64,000 nt of DNA, taken from Cohnella sp. SGD-V74. GTDB taxonomy: Bacteria > Bacillota > Bacilli > Paenibacillales > Paenibacillaceae. The stretch covers positions 310,001-374,000 of the forward strand of contig NZ_PVYW01000005.1 in the NCBI RefSeq assembly GCF_003001675.1. The letters are read 5' to 3'. Below are positions 24,658 to 34,687 of this stretch, piece after piece. Under the pieces are notes generated by a model. The model had not been told where the DNA came from. It did not search any database and worked only from the letters and a program-made list of their open reading frames with translations. The translations under genes and the position numbers were made by a program. The first letter of the stretch is position 1. The number at the start of each line of letters is the position of its first letter.

Positions 24658-26310
24658 ATGGAGTTAAAGCAAGTGATCAATTCTAGCGGAACATTAAAAA
24701 CTATTTTGATCGAAGATGTGGTGTTCCAGTCCGATGAAATCTCTAAGTATAAAGAAATTTTTGATAGTTTAAAAGCACTAGGAATCATTGAACACGGTGA
24801 TTTTAGTGATCGACACTGGTACACTTTTGACGAGATAAAAAATGTGATTGTCCCCTTACGATTCGAACTAGATGTTTACGCTGAATTACAAATATCACTC
24901 AAATGTTTCATTGCTAGCCAACTGGCCATGTCAAAAGCATCGAGCACTGTAAAAATGACTCTAGAAAGTTTAAAAACAATCATTCTTGAAACAAACGGCT
25001 TTAAAATCGATAAACTCAACTCTTTTTTATCTCAATTGGAGATTTCATCACCTGGACAAGCATACCGATATAGTCGCCACATAATAAACTATTTGAATTT
25101 CTACCCTATAAAAAATAGAGATATCTTCTTAGAACGCTGCTACACGATTTCTCGAATAGACACAAAAAACAGAGATTTACCTGAACTAAATGATATTATC
25201 GAATTCGACAGGATCGTAAATGATTATTTTCGAAGAACACCCATAGAAGATCATTTGATGTTTAAACCCATCCAAATTTTCTGGGTTGTTACAAACATCA
25301 TCCCTTTGCGACCGTCCGAATTCACCTTACTAAAAACAAATTGTTTAGAGACCAAGAACGGAAACTATTATATTGAGGTTCCAAGAATTAAAAACGGTGA
25401 GGGCGAAGCTGTCCATTACCAAAGCATTCAAATCACTGAGGATATCTATTTCTTTATTCAAGAGTTTATCCTTCGCCAAAAGCAACTGGGTATCGAATCA
25501 GCCTATCTTTGTTCTTTGGAATTTCACGAACGTTCTTATGAACCAAGTTGGCCGCGCAAAGTTACTGATGGATCTGAATCATTTCAAGATAGAGTAACAT
25601 CCACTCAACTTCATGGTTTACTCAAAAGATTCTATAAACAAGTCGTTGAAGGCATGTACAGTGAGTACGCCTCCATGCAAATAATACCTGCTCACACTAG
25701 ACATTTTGCGATTATCAATATGTTCCTCCAAGGTTATAACATGCTTTCCATTGCAAGAATGGCTGGTCATTTAGACTTAAAAACCCAGGATAATTATTAC
25801 AGTCATGCAAAAACATTTGCACAATCGCATGTATATAATTTATTGCGTACCGGCATGGGTGAGAAAATGGGAGAAAATATCCCTAACGGTATATTTGGTT
25901 GGAGACAAAAACTTCGAGATAAGTCGGCGCGATTCATCAGGTATTCACATGAGGAACTCAATGAAAAATACCGCAAAGTAACGTATGGATACTGCAAGAG
26001 TGAAAACTTCCCTTACGATTGCGTAGAAGATTGCCGTGTTTGTCTCACTAATTTCATCTTCAAGCCAAGACTAGATGAAGAACGCCAAGCCGGAACCTGG
26101 TTAGAGAGTTACTCCAAAGAATTGAAACAAAAGATCGACACAACACTCGATTTGATGATCAGTACAAGTAAGAGCCTAAGTAAGCTATCTAACCCAATTA
26201 CCGAAACCTCTTTCTCAAACGCTTCAAGACAACTACAGCAATACATGGACCACAAATTATTAGTAGACTTAAAGATTAGTGAAGGTGATTATGATGGCAG
26301 GGAAGTCTAA
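24658..26310 (+). CDS. tyrosine recombinase, third of the trio
   Basis: A 550-residue site-specific recombinase. Catalytic motifs are well kept: Arg in IIPLRPSEFTLLKTN (about residue 217), HxxR in PAHTRHFAIINMF (about 345-348), the GH box in ARMAGHLDLKTQDNYYSHA with candidate Tyr (about 378-379). The C-terminus has a zinc-type Cys set (CKSENFPYDCVEDCRVC), similar to the one in the preceding protein, which points to a shared family feature. It starts five bases after the previous stop and overlaps the next gene by 20. Confidence 0.9.
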   Translation: MELKQVINSSGTLKTILIEDVVFQSDEISKYKEIFDSLKALGIIEHGDFSDRHWYTFDEIKNVIVPLRFELDVYAELQISLKCFIASQLAMSKASSTVKMTLESLKTIILETNGFKIDKLNSFLSQLEISSPGQAYRYSRHIINYLNFYPIKNRDIFLERCYTISRIDTKNRDLPELNDIIEFDRIVNDYFRRTPIEDHLMFKPIQIFWVVTNIIPLRPSEFTLLKTNCLETKNGNYYIEVPRIKNGEGEAVHYQSIQITEDIYFFIQEFILRQKQLGIESAYLCSLEFHERSYEPSWPRKVTDGSESFQDRVTSTQLHGLLKRFYKQVVEGMYSEYASMQIIPAHTRHFAIINMFLQGYNMLSIARMAGHLDLKTQDNYYSHAKTFAQSHVYNLLRTGMGEKMGENIPNGIFGWRQKLRDKSARFIRYSHEELNEKYRKVTYGYCKSENFPYDCVEDCRVCLTNFIFKPRLDEERQAGTWLESYSKELKQKIDTTLDLMISTSKSLSKLSNPITETSFSNASRQLQQYMDHKLLVDLKISEGDYDGREV

Positions 26311-26932
26311 TTTCACAGATGAACAGCTCATGGATTTAGCTGATGAAATCAAAGCAAAATACAAAGGTAAAGAATTAACTCCTTCCTTATTAGAACGAGA
26401 AACCGGGATCGGTCGCATGACGTGGAAGAGGCGTATTGACGATTACCTCAGAGAGTTAAACAAACCCCTGGTTCGAGATATGGGAACGAATACGGATGAT
26501 ATGATTTTATTCCCCAGTATTGAGGCCATTTTCACCAGGCACGGATATGACGTAGAGAGTCATGTCAAGTTAGTTAATGCTCTTCATGAACTAGAGTTGT
26601 TGATACAAGATCTTTATAAAGAGAAACAACAATACAAGGAACAAATGAAGAAATATGAACAAATAAAAGATTCGTTTGAAGAACAAAACAAAAAAATACA
26701 AGACTTAAAAAGTCAGAAATCACATTACGAAAACCTATACAACAAGCTCGTAGTCTCTAGTTTAGAACCCCATTTACGCAAAGAAATGGGCATATCTTCT
26801 GATATCATCAACTTCAACGAAAACAAGAAATTTTATGAAAAACTTGATTCTTTAGAAAAAAACTTTCCTAAACCAGAGGAAAGCTTTTCACAAAAAAAGA
26901 TCAAGGAATTGGAAGACGAGTACAGTTTCTAG
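26291..26932 (+). CDS. TnpC-like accessory protein with HTH and coiled coil
   Basis: A 213-residue protein with an N-terminal helix-turn-helix-like part (LTPSLLERETGIGRMTWKRR, about residues 27-46) and a long charged coiled coil from about 105 to 150 (KEKQQYKEQMKKYEQIKD and onward). In size and order it corresponds to the DNA-binding TnpC/DUF-type accessory factor at the end of Tn554-like operons, which directs orientation or efficiency of transposition. Start ATG 26291 follows GAAGGTG inside the end of the recombinase gene. Confidence 0.75.
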   Translation: MMAGKSNFTDEQLMDLADEIKAKYKGKELTPSLLERETGIGRMTWKRRIDDYLRELNKPLVRDMGTNTDDMILFPSIEAIFTRHGYDVESHVKLVNALHELELLIQDLYKEKQQYKEQMKKYEQIKDSFEEQNKKIQDLKSQKSHYENLYNKLVVSSLEPHLRKEMGISSDIINFNENKKFYEKLDSLEKNFPKPEESFSQKKIKELEDEYSF

Positions 26933-27046
26933 TATGTTAACAGCACCGATTGATCACTAAATAAACCATTCGCGCACCCTCCTCGAAGGAGAATCCCTTA
27001 GATTTCGCAAACGATGGGATAACAAAACAAGTAAAGGAGCTCTTGT

Positions 27047-27212
27047 ATGACTAAAACTGATATTTTACAGCCAGTCCTTTGATGGAATTGAAGAGATGGA
27101 AGCATACATCGAGAATCTCCGTAAAGAAATCCAAAGACTTCAACAAGAAAGAGATGCTTTTAAACAAGGAAATCTAACGTTGTACCGAGCACTAACAAAC
27201 CCTGATTTTTAA
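27047..27212 (+). pseudogene. small frameshifted coiled-coil gene in the transposon
   Basis: AAAGGAG precedes ATG 27047, which opens MTKTDIL and stops after 11 codons. In the next frame the reading continues YSQSFDGIEEMEAYIENL then a charged helix RKEIQRLQQERDAF and ends at 27212. One base change in the run TATTTTACAG would join both into a roughly 54-residue protein. An in-frame ATG at 27096 could still make a 38-residue peptide. Function unknown; a short helical DNA-binding or toxin/antitoxin-like peptide is possible but not supported. Confidence 0.5.
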
Positions 27213-27553
27213 CGCCACCCTCGGGGTCCCTTAAATCTGCGAAGTCTTCAAGTCTCATTGCTACAGACAGGGTTGTCAACTTTTTAATTAACTTGCTATT
27301 TCGTACTGCAATCAGTGAAATACCAATAGACAAAAAAGGAGCTATGGTTTATTTGCCTAGCTCCTTCCTGCTATTTCAAGAGTTTCAAGATTAGCAGGCG
27401 CGTGTTCCAGTCCGATTGTAAAGGAAAACAGATATGCTGGTTGTCCTATTCGAGTGGCTTTGAAGGCAGGTAAGCGTTGTGAGGACTGATTAAACGAACG
27501 GGCAGGATACTTCAAACCGACAACATATCTTGGGAATGAAAAGAACCGCCTTA
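27213..27553. other. non-coding stretch between recombination genes and cad cargo
   Basis: No gene is seen. The only clear element is the hairpin at 27331-27364. The AT content remains element-like until the cad genes, which have intermediate composition. Confidence 0.6.
27331..27364 (-). terminator. terminator of the cadCA operon
   Basis: Read on the minus strand: GGAGCTA (27364-27358), 13-base loop, TAGCTCC (27344-27338), then TTTTTTG. It lies about 190 bases beyond the cadA stop codon. Confidence 0.75.
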
Positions 27554-29692
27554 TCAGCGATTCTCATTCTGATTCTTTATTTTCAGGAGCCGTAGGCTAT
27601 TGAGCGTTACAAGTAATGTTGCTCCCATATCAGCTAAGATGGCTAGCCACAAAGTCAACCACCCAGGAACGATAAGCACAAGCGCAAGCAGTTTAATCCC
27701 TAAGGAAAAAGCGACGTTTTGCTTGATAATCGCCAGCGCTTTTTGGCTGAGTCGAATCGTATATGGCAGCTTGCGTAAATCGTCGGCCATTAAGGCTATG
27801 TCAGCCGTCTCTAACGCCGTATCGGTACCTGCGCCACCCATAGCGATACCGACCGTTGAGGCAGCAAGAGCAGGCGCATCATTTACTCCATCTCCAACCA
27901 TTGCCACGCTGGAATAACTCTTCCTAAGCTGCTTGATATATTCAAGCTTATCTTGCGGAAGCAGCTCGGCTTTGACTTCGGCAACACCAACATGCTTACC
28001 TATGGCATCAGCGGTTGCTTGGTTATCGCCTGTAAGCATAATGGTCTTTTGAACCCCGATTGAATGGAGCTCCTCGATAACGGCTTTGCTCGAATCGCGA
28101 ACCGCATCTGCCACAGCGATTAGGGAGATAATATCTTGATTCGTACCCAGAACCATGACCGTTTTACCTTGGGTTTGTAGTGCAAGGATATTCTCTCGCA
28201 TCGTATCCGAAACGTTGGAATGCAGCTCTTCGAACAGATTTGGACTTCCAATGTAATAGAGTTCACCCCGTACCGAAGCTTTCACCCCTTTACCAGTGAT
28301 CGACTGGAAATCGTCCACCGAAAGCGAAAGATCAGCACCCACTTGCTCCGCTTTGCGGACAATAGACGACGCTAAAGGATGCTGCGACCCTTTTTCAATA
28401 ACTGCAGCAATCGAAAGCAGTTCAAGCTCACTACGTCCACCGAAAACGGAAATGTCCGTAACTTCAGGAAATCCTTTGGTTAACGTACCGGTTTTATCAA
28501 AGGCAACTGCTGTGATTCGTCCTGCCTCTTCGAGATGAATACCGCCTTTGATGAGGACACCGTTCTTAGCCGCATTCCCTATCGCCGTCACTATGGAAAT
28601 TGGTGTTGAGATGACCAGTGCACAAGGGCAGCCGACCACAAGTAGAGATAGCCCTCGGTAAATCCAGTCGCCCCAGTCCGCCCCAAACAGTGGTGGAATG
28701 ACGGCAATACCAACGGCAATAGCCATGATTGCTGGCGTATAGTACTTTGCAAAACGGTCAACAAACGCCTGTGAAGGTGCACGTTCAGCTTGTGCTTCTT
28801 CAACTAGATGAATGATTTTCGAGATTGTCGTGTCTTCAACTCGCTTCGTTACTTTAACTTCAAGTAGTCCTTCTTCGTTTAGCGTACCAGCAAAAACTTC
28901 GTCGTCGATGGTTTTTGTGACTGGTACCGATTCTCCCGTGATAGCCGCCTGATTGATCGTGGACGTTCCCTTTACCACCATGCCGTCCATCGCTAGCTTC
29001 TGTCCGGGTTTTACGATCATGATGTCGCCCACCTGAATAGCATCCACATCCACCATGAGTTCAGTGGAGCCGCGCCGTACAAGCGCTTCTTTAGGCGCAA
29101 TGTCCATAAGCGAGCGGATGGACTGGCGAGCTTTATGCATAGAATAGCGTTCTAAGGCCTCACTGATCGCAAACAACACAACAACGATAGCGCCCTCGCT
29201 CCACTCTCCAATAGCAGCGGCTCCAATAATGGCGACCGTCATCAACGTGTTCATATCAAATTGCAGCCTGAATAAATTCTTTATTCCTTTTAGAAATAAC
29301 TCATAGCCACCGATAATAATGGCTGCGCCAAACATCAATGCTGGGATAAGGTCTTCTTCTCCATAAACCGAACTTAGAAGATATCCCGAGGCCATAAGCA
29401 ACACCGAAACGATTACGTTCCAATTCTCTTTCCACAAAGGTTCCCTTTTTTCGATAATCCGCTGCTTTTCGGGTGTAACCTTTAAGTTTTCGAATGCACC
29501 AGCCTTTTCAAGATCGTCAACTGTAGTTTGCCCAAAAACAGTAATTTTTGAAGCTCCGAAGTTAACCTGCGCATCTGCCACACCGGGTAGAGCTTTTACG
29601 TTATTTTCAAATTTGCCTGCGCAATTTGTACAAGTAAAGCCCTGTACGCGATAAACCTGCTTTTCGTTGTTATCAGTTTCAGTTTGTTGCAT
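27554..29692 (-). CDS. cadA: cadmium/zinc/lead-exporting P1B-type ATPase CadA
   Basis: A 712-residue P-type ATPase that pumps Cd, Zn or Pb out of the cell. One N-terminal heavy-metal domain ([14 protein letters not shown], about residues 14-27) precedes eight membrane helices. The transport-site motif [11 protein letters not shown], the phosphorylation site [11 protein letters not shown], the HP motif GSQHPLASS and the hinge [11 protein letters not shown] are intact. AAGGAGC precedes ATG 29692, which overlaps the cadC end by 14 bases. It is the metal-resistance passenger of the transposon and is repressed by CadC in known systems. Confidence 0.95.
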   Translation of the reverse strand: MQQTETDNNEKQVYRVQGFTCTNCAGKFENNVKALPGVADAQVNFGASKITVFGQTTVDDLEKAGAFENLKVTPEKQRIIEKREPLWKENWNVIVSVLLMASGYLLSSVYGEEDLIPALMFGAAIIIGGYELFLKGIKNLFRLQFDMNTLMTVAIIGAAAIGEWSEGAIVVVLFAISEALERYSMHKARQSIRSLMDIAPKEALVRRGSTELMVDVDAIQVGDIMIVKPGQKLAMDGMVVKGTSTINQAAITGESVPVTKTIDDEVFAGTLNEEGLLEVKVTKRVEDTTISKIIHLVEEAQAERAPSQAFVDRFAKYYTPAIMAIAVGIAVIPPLFGADWGDWIYRGLSLLVVGCPCALVISTPISIVTAIGNAAKNGVLIKGGIHLEEAGRITAVAFDKTGTLTKGFPEVTDISVFGGRSELELLSIAAVIEKGSQHPLASSIVRKAEQVGADLSLSVDDFQSITGKGVKASVRGELYYIGSPNLFEELHSNVSDTMRENILALQTQGKTVMVLGTNQDIISLIAVADAVRDSSKAVIEELHSIGVQKTIMLTGDNQATADAIGKHVGVAEVKAELLPQDKLEYIKQLRKSYSSVAMVGDGVNDAPALAASTVGIAMGGAGTDTALETADIALMADDLRKLPYTIRLSQKALAIIKQNVAFSLGIKLLALVLIVPGWLTLWLAILADMGATLLVTLNSLRLLKIKNQNENR

Positions 29693-30047
29693 ATGATATC
29701 AGCTCCTTACTGTGGGTTGAAGCCAGTTGGACAAGCAGACGAACGTGTTCATCTTCTAAGGAATAAAATGCCAACTTTCCTTCCTTGCGATATTTAGCTA
29801 ATCCAAGTTGCTTCAGTGACCGAAGATGATGTGATGCAGTTGCCAATGAAGAGCCGATAATATTGGCAACATCGCAGACACATAGTTCGTCCTCCTGACA
29901 TAAAGCAAAAGCAATTTTCATTCGGGTCTCATCCGCCAATACCTTAAACATCTTGGCCATTCCCGTAATATCCTCTTGCTGAATGGCATCCTGCACTCTA
30001 CGTACTTTGGGTTCATCATAACAATAAACTTCGCAATTATCTTTCAT
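29679..30047 (-). CDS. cadC: ArsR/SmtB family metal-responsive repressor CadC
   Basis: A 122-residue dimeric repressor. It carries the metal-site cysteines of Cad[10 protein letters not shown] near the N-terminus (Cys 5 and 9) and ELCVCD in the alpha-3 region. The winged helix-turn-helix is [22 protein letters not shown] 30047 follows GGGAGG; a longer frame to 30068 has no ribosome site. Metal binding should release it from two operators upstream and switch on cadC-cadA. Confidence 0.95.
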   Translation of the reverse strand: MKDNCEVYCYDEPKVRRVQDAIQQEDITGMAKMFKVLADETRMKIAFALCQEDELCVCDVANIIGSSLATASHHLRSLKQLGLAKYRKEGKLAFYSLEDEHVRLLVQLASTHSKELISYATN

Positions 30048-30062
30048 ACCGGACCTCCCTAT

Positions 30063-30133
30063 AATCAAATATTCGTTTGATTATTATCAACATACCACAT
30101 CAATATTATTCAGTCAAACGTATATTTGATTGT
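30063..30133 (-). promoter_or_regulatory. cad promoter with two CadC-type operators
   Basis: On the minus strand TTGACT (30117-30112), 17 bp, TATGTT (30094-30089). Two similar inverted repeats flank it: AATCAAA-6-TTTGATT (30063-30082) at the transcript start and the related CAATCAAATATACGTTTGACTG (30112-30133, read on minus) over the -35 box. Both fit SmtB/CadC sites. Confidence 0.75.
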
Positions 30134-30469
30134 TAGGGTGTATTAAACTATCTGGGAACGTTAGTTAAATGACAACAGCGGCACTATAAGACTTTATTTA
30201 TCAAGTCTTATAGTGCCGCTGCTATTATTAATGGATCAATCTAAAACTTGTTTTTTAAAAGCTGAAGATTCTTCAATTAAAAAACCGCGCTAAATCAACG
30301 ACTCCAAACTAATACTTTATTTTCACCTAACAGTTGGGTACATAACTAATATTTTTGGACCCATCATCGTTTCTGCAAAACCTTTATATATTATCTCAAT
30401 ATCTTCAATCCACCGGGGTATTGAATCCACATTTTCTCCACCTAACAGAATAAAGTATATAAGCTAGTC
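30134..30469. other. non-coding part of the transposon with a 19 bp perfect-stem hairpin
   Basis: No gene is visible. A hairpin with arms 30176-30194 and 30203-30221 (CAGCGGCACTATAAGACTT and its exact complement, 8-base loop) is the one strong structure. It lacks a T run on either side, so it may not be a simple terminator. Confidence 0.6.
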
Positions 30470-30850
30470 ATGCCAAAAGACAGATCATTTAAATTCAATC
30501 AACACTTTAAACTGCATAAGGAACCCCTTAACATTAAAAAGAGTTTACTCACGGATGTTGTGCAATTTTATTATGTGCGTTTTTTCAATTGTGCAATTCT
30601 TGATTATGTGCAACGATTGAATTGGTGTTGCGCCTATATCCCAGAAGACTTCGTAAAACGAAACGTCCATCTTGTGCGTCGCTTATTTTTAGATATCCAC
30701 GTCATGGACGAAGCGGCCAGATGCGATTATCTCGCGATGGTTCGCGACGGGCGCATCCTTACTTCGGGAACGCCGCGCGAGCTTATGGCTCAGTACGATA
30801 CGGACAATCTGGAGAGCGTGTTTCTGGCGGCGGGAGGTTCGAGCCGATGA
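30470..30850 (+). pseudogene. chimeric frame: transposon right end fused to the ABC ATPase 3' part
   Basis: An open frame runs from ATG 30470 inside the element, through its right terminal repeat, in phase into the displaced C-terminal part of the ATPase (from HVMDEAARCDYLAMV at about 30698 to the stop at 30848). The last 48 residues include the D-loop-distal helix and SGTPRELMAQYDTDNLESVF typical of drug-exporter ATPases. The first part shows no domain. The stop overlaps the permease start (ATGA), as in the original operon. Translation of this frame is possible but unproven; its use may simply be to keep coupling to the permease. Confidence 0.75.
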
Positions 30851-31887
30851 GGACGAGAGCGCTGATCGCCAGAATCTGCCGCCAGATGATCCGGGACAAA
30901 AGGACGCTGGCGCTGCTCCTTGCCGCGCCGCTGCTTGTATTAACTCTGATGTATTATATACTGAACGGAGGAGAGGCGGACAATCCGAGAATCGGCATCG
31001 TTCAGGAGGACGCAGCCCTTGCGGGCATGCTGCAGCAGGCCGGAATCGACCCTATGCTGGTGTCCGAAGCTTCCGCCGCAACGATCGAGCGTCACAAGCT
31101 GGACGGCGTCCTGACGTTCGAAGACGGCCGCCCCGCGCTGCTGCTGGAGAACGCGGATCCGGCGCAGGCGAAAGCGCTGCGGATGAAAATCTCGCAGATC
31201 GCGGCCTTCCAAACGCTGGACGGACTCGGACTTCCGGTCTCGGCTTCTCCCGGCATCGAGACGAGCTACGTCTACGGCGGAGAAGAATCGTCCTTTTTCG
31301 ATGTGCTTAGTCCGATTCTCGTCGGGTTCTTCGTCTTCTTTTTCGTATTCCTCATCTCCGGAATCGGACTGCTGAGGGAACGCACGACCGGCACGCTGGA
31401 GCGGCTGATGTCCACGCCGATCCGCAGGGGAGAGGTGCTGACCGGCTATTTGGCCGGATACGGCATTTTCGCCGTCGTTCAGACGATCATCGTCGTCATG
31501 TACGCCGTGAATGTGCTCGACATTCCGCTGGCGGGCTCGATCTGGAACGTGCTGCTCATCAATTTGCTGGTCGCGCTCGTGGCGCTGTCGCTCGGCATTT
31601 TGCTGTCCACGTTCGCTTCGTCGGAGTTTCAGATGGTGCAGTTTATCCCGGTTGTCGTCATTCCCCAAGTGTTCTTCGCGGGCATTCTGCCGCTTGACGG
31701 CATGGCCAATTGGCTGCAAATATTAGGAAAGATCATGCCCCTGTATTACGCGGGCGACGCGCTGACCGGCGTCATGTACCGGGGTGAAGGCATCGGGGAC
31801 ATTGTGCCCAACCTGCTCTTCCTGGTTGCGTTCGCCTGCCTCTTTATCGAACTGAACATACGGGCGCTTAAGAAATATCGAAAATAA
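30847..31887 (+). CDS. ABC-2 type exporter permease (drug/sodium type)
   Basis: A 346-residue permease: an N-terminal helix (LALLLAAPLLVLTLMYYIL), a large extracellular domain (to about 145) and five further helices with the ABC-2 signature LRERTTGTLERLMSTPIRR and GILLSTFASSEFQ. It is the membrane partner of the interrupted ATPase, overlapping its stop by ATGA. After insertion it has lost its native promoter; expression would depend on the transposon right end. Confidence 0.9.
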   Translation: MRTRALIARICRQMIRDKRTLALLLAAPLLVLTLMYYILNGGEADNPRIGIVQEDAALAGMLQQAGIDPMLVSEASAATIERHKLDGVLTFEDGRPALLLENADPAQAKALRMKISQIAAFQTLDGLGLPVSASPGIETSYVYGGEESSFFDVLSPILVGFFVFFFVFLISGIGLLRERTTGTLERLMSTPIRRGEVLTGYLAGYGIFAVVQTIIVVMYAVNVLDIPLAGSIWNVLLINLLVALVALSLGILLSTFASSEFQMVQFIPVVVIPQVFFAGILPLDGMANWLQILGKIMPLYYAGDALTGVMYRGEGIGDIVPNLLFLVAFACLFIELNIRALKKYRK

Positions 31888-31902
31888 AGAAGGAATGAGA
31901 AC

Positions 31903-32562
31903 ATGTCGTCCGACAATATTCTGGATCGCATGCTGGCTTCCGCCAAGCAGTCCAAGAAGGAGACCGCCAGGCAGCAGCGCATTTTGCAGAGCGCTGTCGC
32001 GCTGTTCGCGGAGAAAGGCTACGCCAACACGTCGACGAGCGAGATCGCCAAGCACTCGGGAGTCGCCGAAGGGACGATCTTCCGCCATTACGGCACGAAG
32101 GAAAACCTGCTGCTGGCGGTGATCGTGCCTTTTCTGAAGGAGTCGCTCCCGGCGATGGCCCAGGAGGTGTTCGAGGAGGTCAATCCCGCGAAGCAAGCGG
32201 GATTCGACCATTTTCTTCGGGCGCTGTTTTTGAACCGGCTGCGGTTTTTCCGGGAGAACAAGGAGATTTTCCGCGTCGTCGTCAAAGAGTTCGTCTACCG
32301 GGACGAGCTGCGCAACGAGCTGATGGCGCATATCCAGCGCGATATCGTCGTCTACATGTTCAGGGCGATGGATTATTTCAAGGCGAAGGGTGATTTGCCC
32401 GATCTGCCCAACGAGCGGCTGCTGAAGCTGATCTTCCCGTACGTGTTCAGCCAGTTCGTCATTCGTTTCGCGCTGGCTTCCGAAGAGCCTCCGGTCAGCG
32501 ACGAGGAGGAGGCCGAGTCGGTCGTCAGGTTCGTGCTGCGGGGAATCGAAGGATACCGGTAA
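31903..32562 (+). CDS. TetR family transcriptional regulator
   Basis: A 219-residue repressor. The N-terminal DNA-binding domain is typical (ILQSAVALFAEKGYANTSTS, EIAKHSGVAEGTIFRHYGTK, about residues 26-66), and the C-terminal ligand domain is divergent. GAAGGAATG precedes the ATG, 15 bases after the permease. It most likely controls the exporter operon through GTGAGTA-AA-TACTCAC at 19870, now 12 kb away. Confidence 0.92.
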   Translation: MSSDNILDRMLASAKQSKKETARQQRILQSAVALFAEKGYANTSTSEIAKHSGVAEGTIFRHYGTKENLLLAVIVPFLKESLPAMAQEVFEEVNPAKQAGFDHFLRALFLNRLRFFRENKEIFRVVVKEFVYRDELRNELMAHIQRDIVVYMFRAMDYFKAKGDLPDLPNERLLKLIFPYVFSQFVIRFALASEEPPVSDEEEAESVVRFVLRGIEGYR

Positions 32563-32580
32563 CGGAGCGGGGAAAAGAGA

Positions 32581-32636
32581 AGGGCAGTTCAAGAGGGAAC
32601 CTGGCTGACGGGTTGTTGTCTTGAACTGCCCTTTGT
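32581..32636. terminator. bidirectional terminator after tetR
   Basis: AGGGCAGTTCAAGA (32581-32594) pairs with TCTTGAACTGCCCT (32619-32632), followed by TTTG. It separates two convergent operons. Confidence 0.85.
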
Positions 32637-32644
32637 TGCACAAA

Positions 32645-33671
32645 TCAGGAACGAGAGCGAATTTCCTGCCGCATGAACAGCAGATAGGTGGCGGCGAACG
32701 ACAGCGAGGTCTCGGCGATCAGAGCGACGATGTGCGGCCATACGAGCAGCGTGCTCTGGCCGAAGGACAGCGGCGACGAGATCGCGAGATACGCCTGCTC
32801 CTGAGTCACGAACGGATTAAGCGTGCGCACGTCCGGCAGCAGCAGCGTGGACGCCGCCTCCTGGAACAGCTGGGCGGGGGAAATCCGGGACAGCAGCGTA
32901 AGCAGGTTTTGCGCGTCCATATACCCTTGCACGTCGCTCGGATCGCTTGGCATCAGCGCGTTGCCGACCAGGTTGACGATCATGCCGTAGAACACGAGGA
33001 AGAAAATCCACACCGCGATGCCGCTGAGCGCGGAGGTGGCCGCCTGCTTGAATCTCACCGAGAACAGGAGAGACAGGTTAAGCCACAGCCCTACGTAGAC
33101 CGTCGTGATCAGCAGCATGACGATAACGCGCCCGAACTCCTCCGGAGTCGGCGGATACCCGATCGTGATCAGCCCCGTGCCCATGACGAGGAAGCCGAGC
33201 GAGAAGACGACGACGGCGATCAGCAGCAGTCCGGCGACGAACTTGGCGACGAGGAAATCGTCGCGATGCACCGGCTGCGACATGACGCGGCTCAGCGTGC
33301 CTTTGCTCCGCTCCGAATTGACCGCGTCGAAGCCGATGGCGATGCCGATCAGCGGAGCAAGGAAAGAGAGGAACGTCAGGAAGTTCGGCAGGCCGTTCGA
33401 CGATACGGTAAACATGCTCAGAAACAGGAAGTTGGCGTCACCGCCGACCGTCTGCGCTCCGTCTTTAAGCGCCGTGACGGCCGTGTACAGCGAACCGATG
33501 CAGGCCAGGGTGACGATGCCGAGCAGGATGACGAACCTCCAGCTGCGGATATGATCCCCGAACTCCTTCTGCACCATAACCCAGAACGGGCTTGTAGCGC
33601 GCGTCTCGCGTATGGCGATGAAGGGCGCATCCGTATTTCGCGATGTCTTGCCCAGCGCGCCCCGCCATTTG

Positions 33672-33688
<17 letters not shown>
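32645..33688 (-). CDS. ABC exporter permease (NosY/ABC-2 type)
   Basis: A 347-residue membrane protein with about six helices. The cytoplasmic stretch FDAVNSERSKGTLSRVMSQPVHRDDFLVAKF is the ABC-2 permease signature of the NosY-like group. GTG 33688 follows GGAGGCG and overlaps the ATPase end by 17 bases. It works with the ATPase and the exported NEW3 protein encoded just before it. Confidence 0.88.
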
Positions 33689-34685
<997 letters not shown>

Positions 34686-34687
34686 GT

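Larger units (their letters stand above)
20493..30697. mobile_element. ~10.2 kb transposon: three tyrosine recombinases, TnpC-like protein and cadCA cargo
   Basis: Boundaries come from the broken ATPase gene: CACGT is present at both junctions (20488-20492 and 30698-30702), and joining the gene there restores the frame. The ends are imperfect inverted repeats (left TTATCTAAAATAA..TCG..CAC; right, inverted, GATATCTAAAAATAAGCGACGCAC). Subterminal WTGTGCR heptamers point inward-to-outward consistently: inverted copies at 20508, 20523, 20599 and 20666 on the left, direct copies at 30558, 30573, 30589, 30606 and 30672 on the right. The interior is strikingly AT-rich against the host. The gene plan recalls Tn554 and RIT elements (tandem tyrosine recombinases plus a small TnpC) but the middle gene is much larger. 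The transport genes at 27554-30047 are its passenger. Confidence 0.88.
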
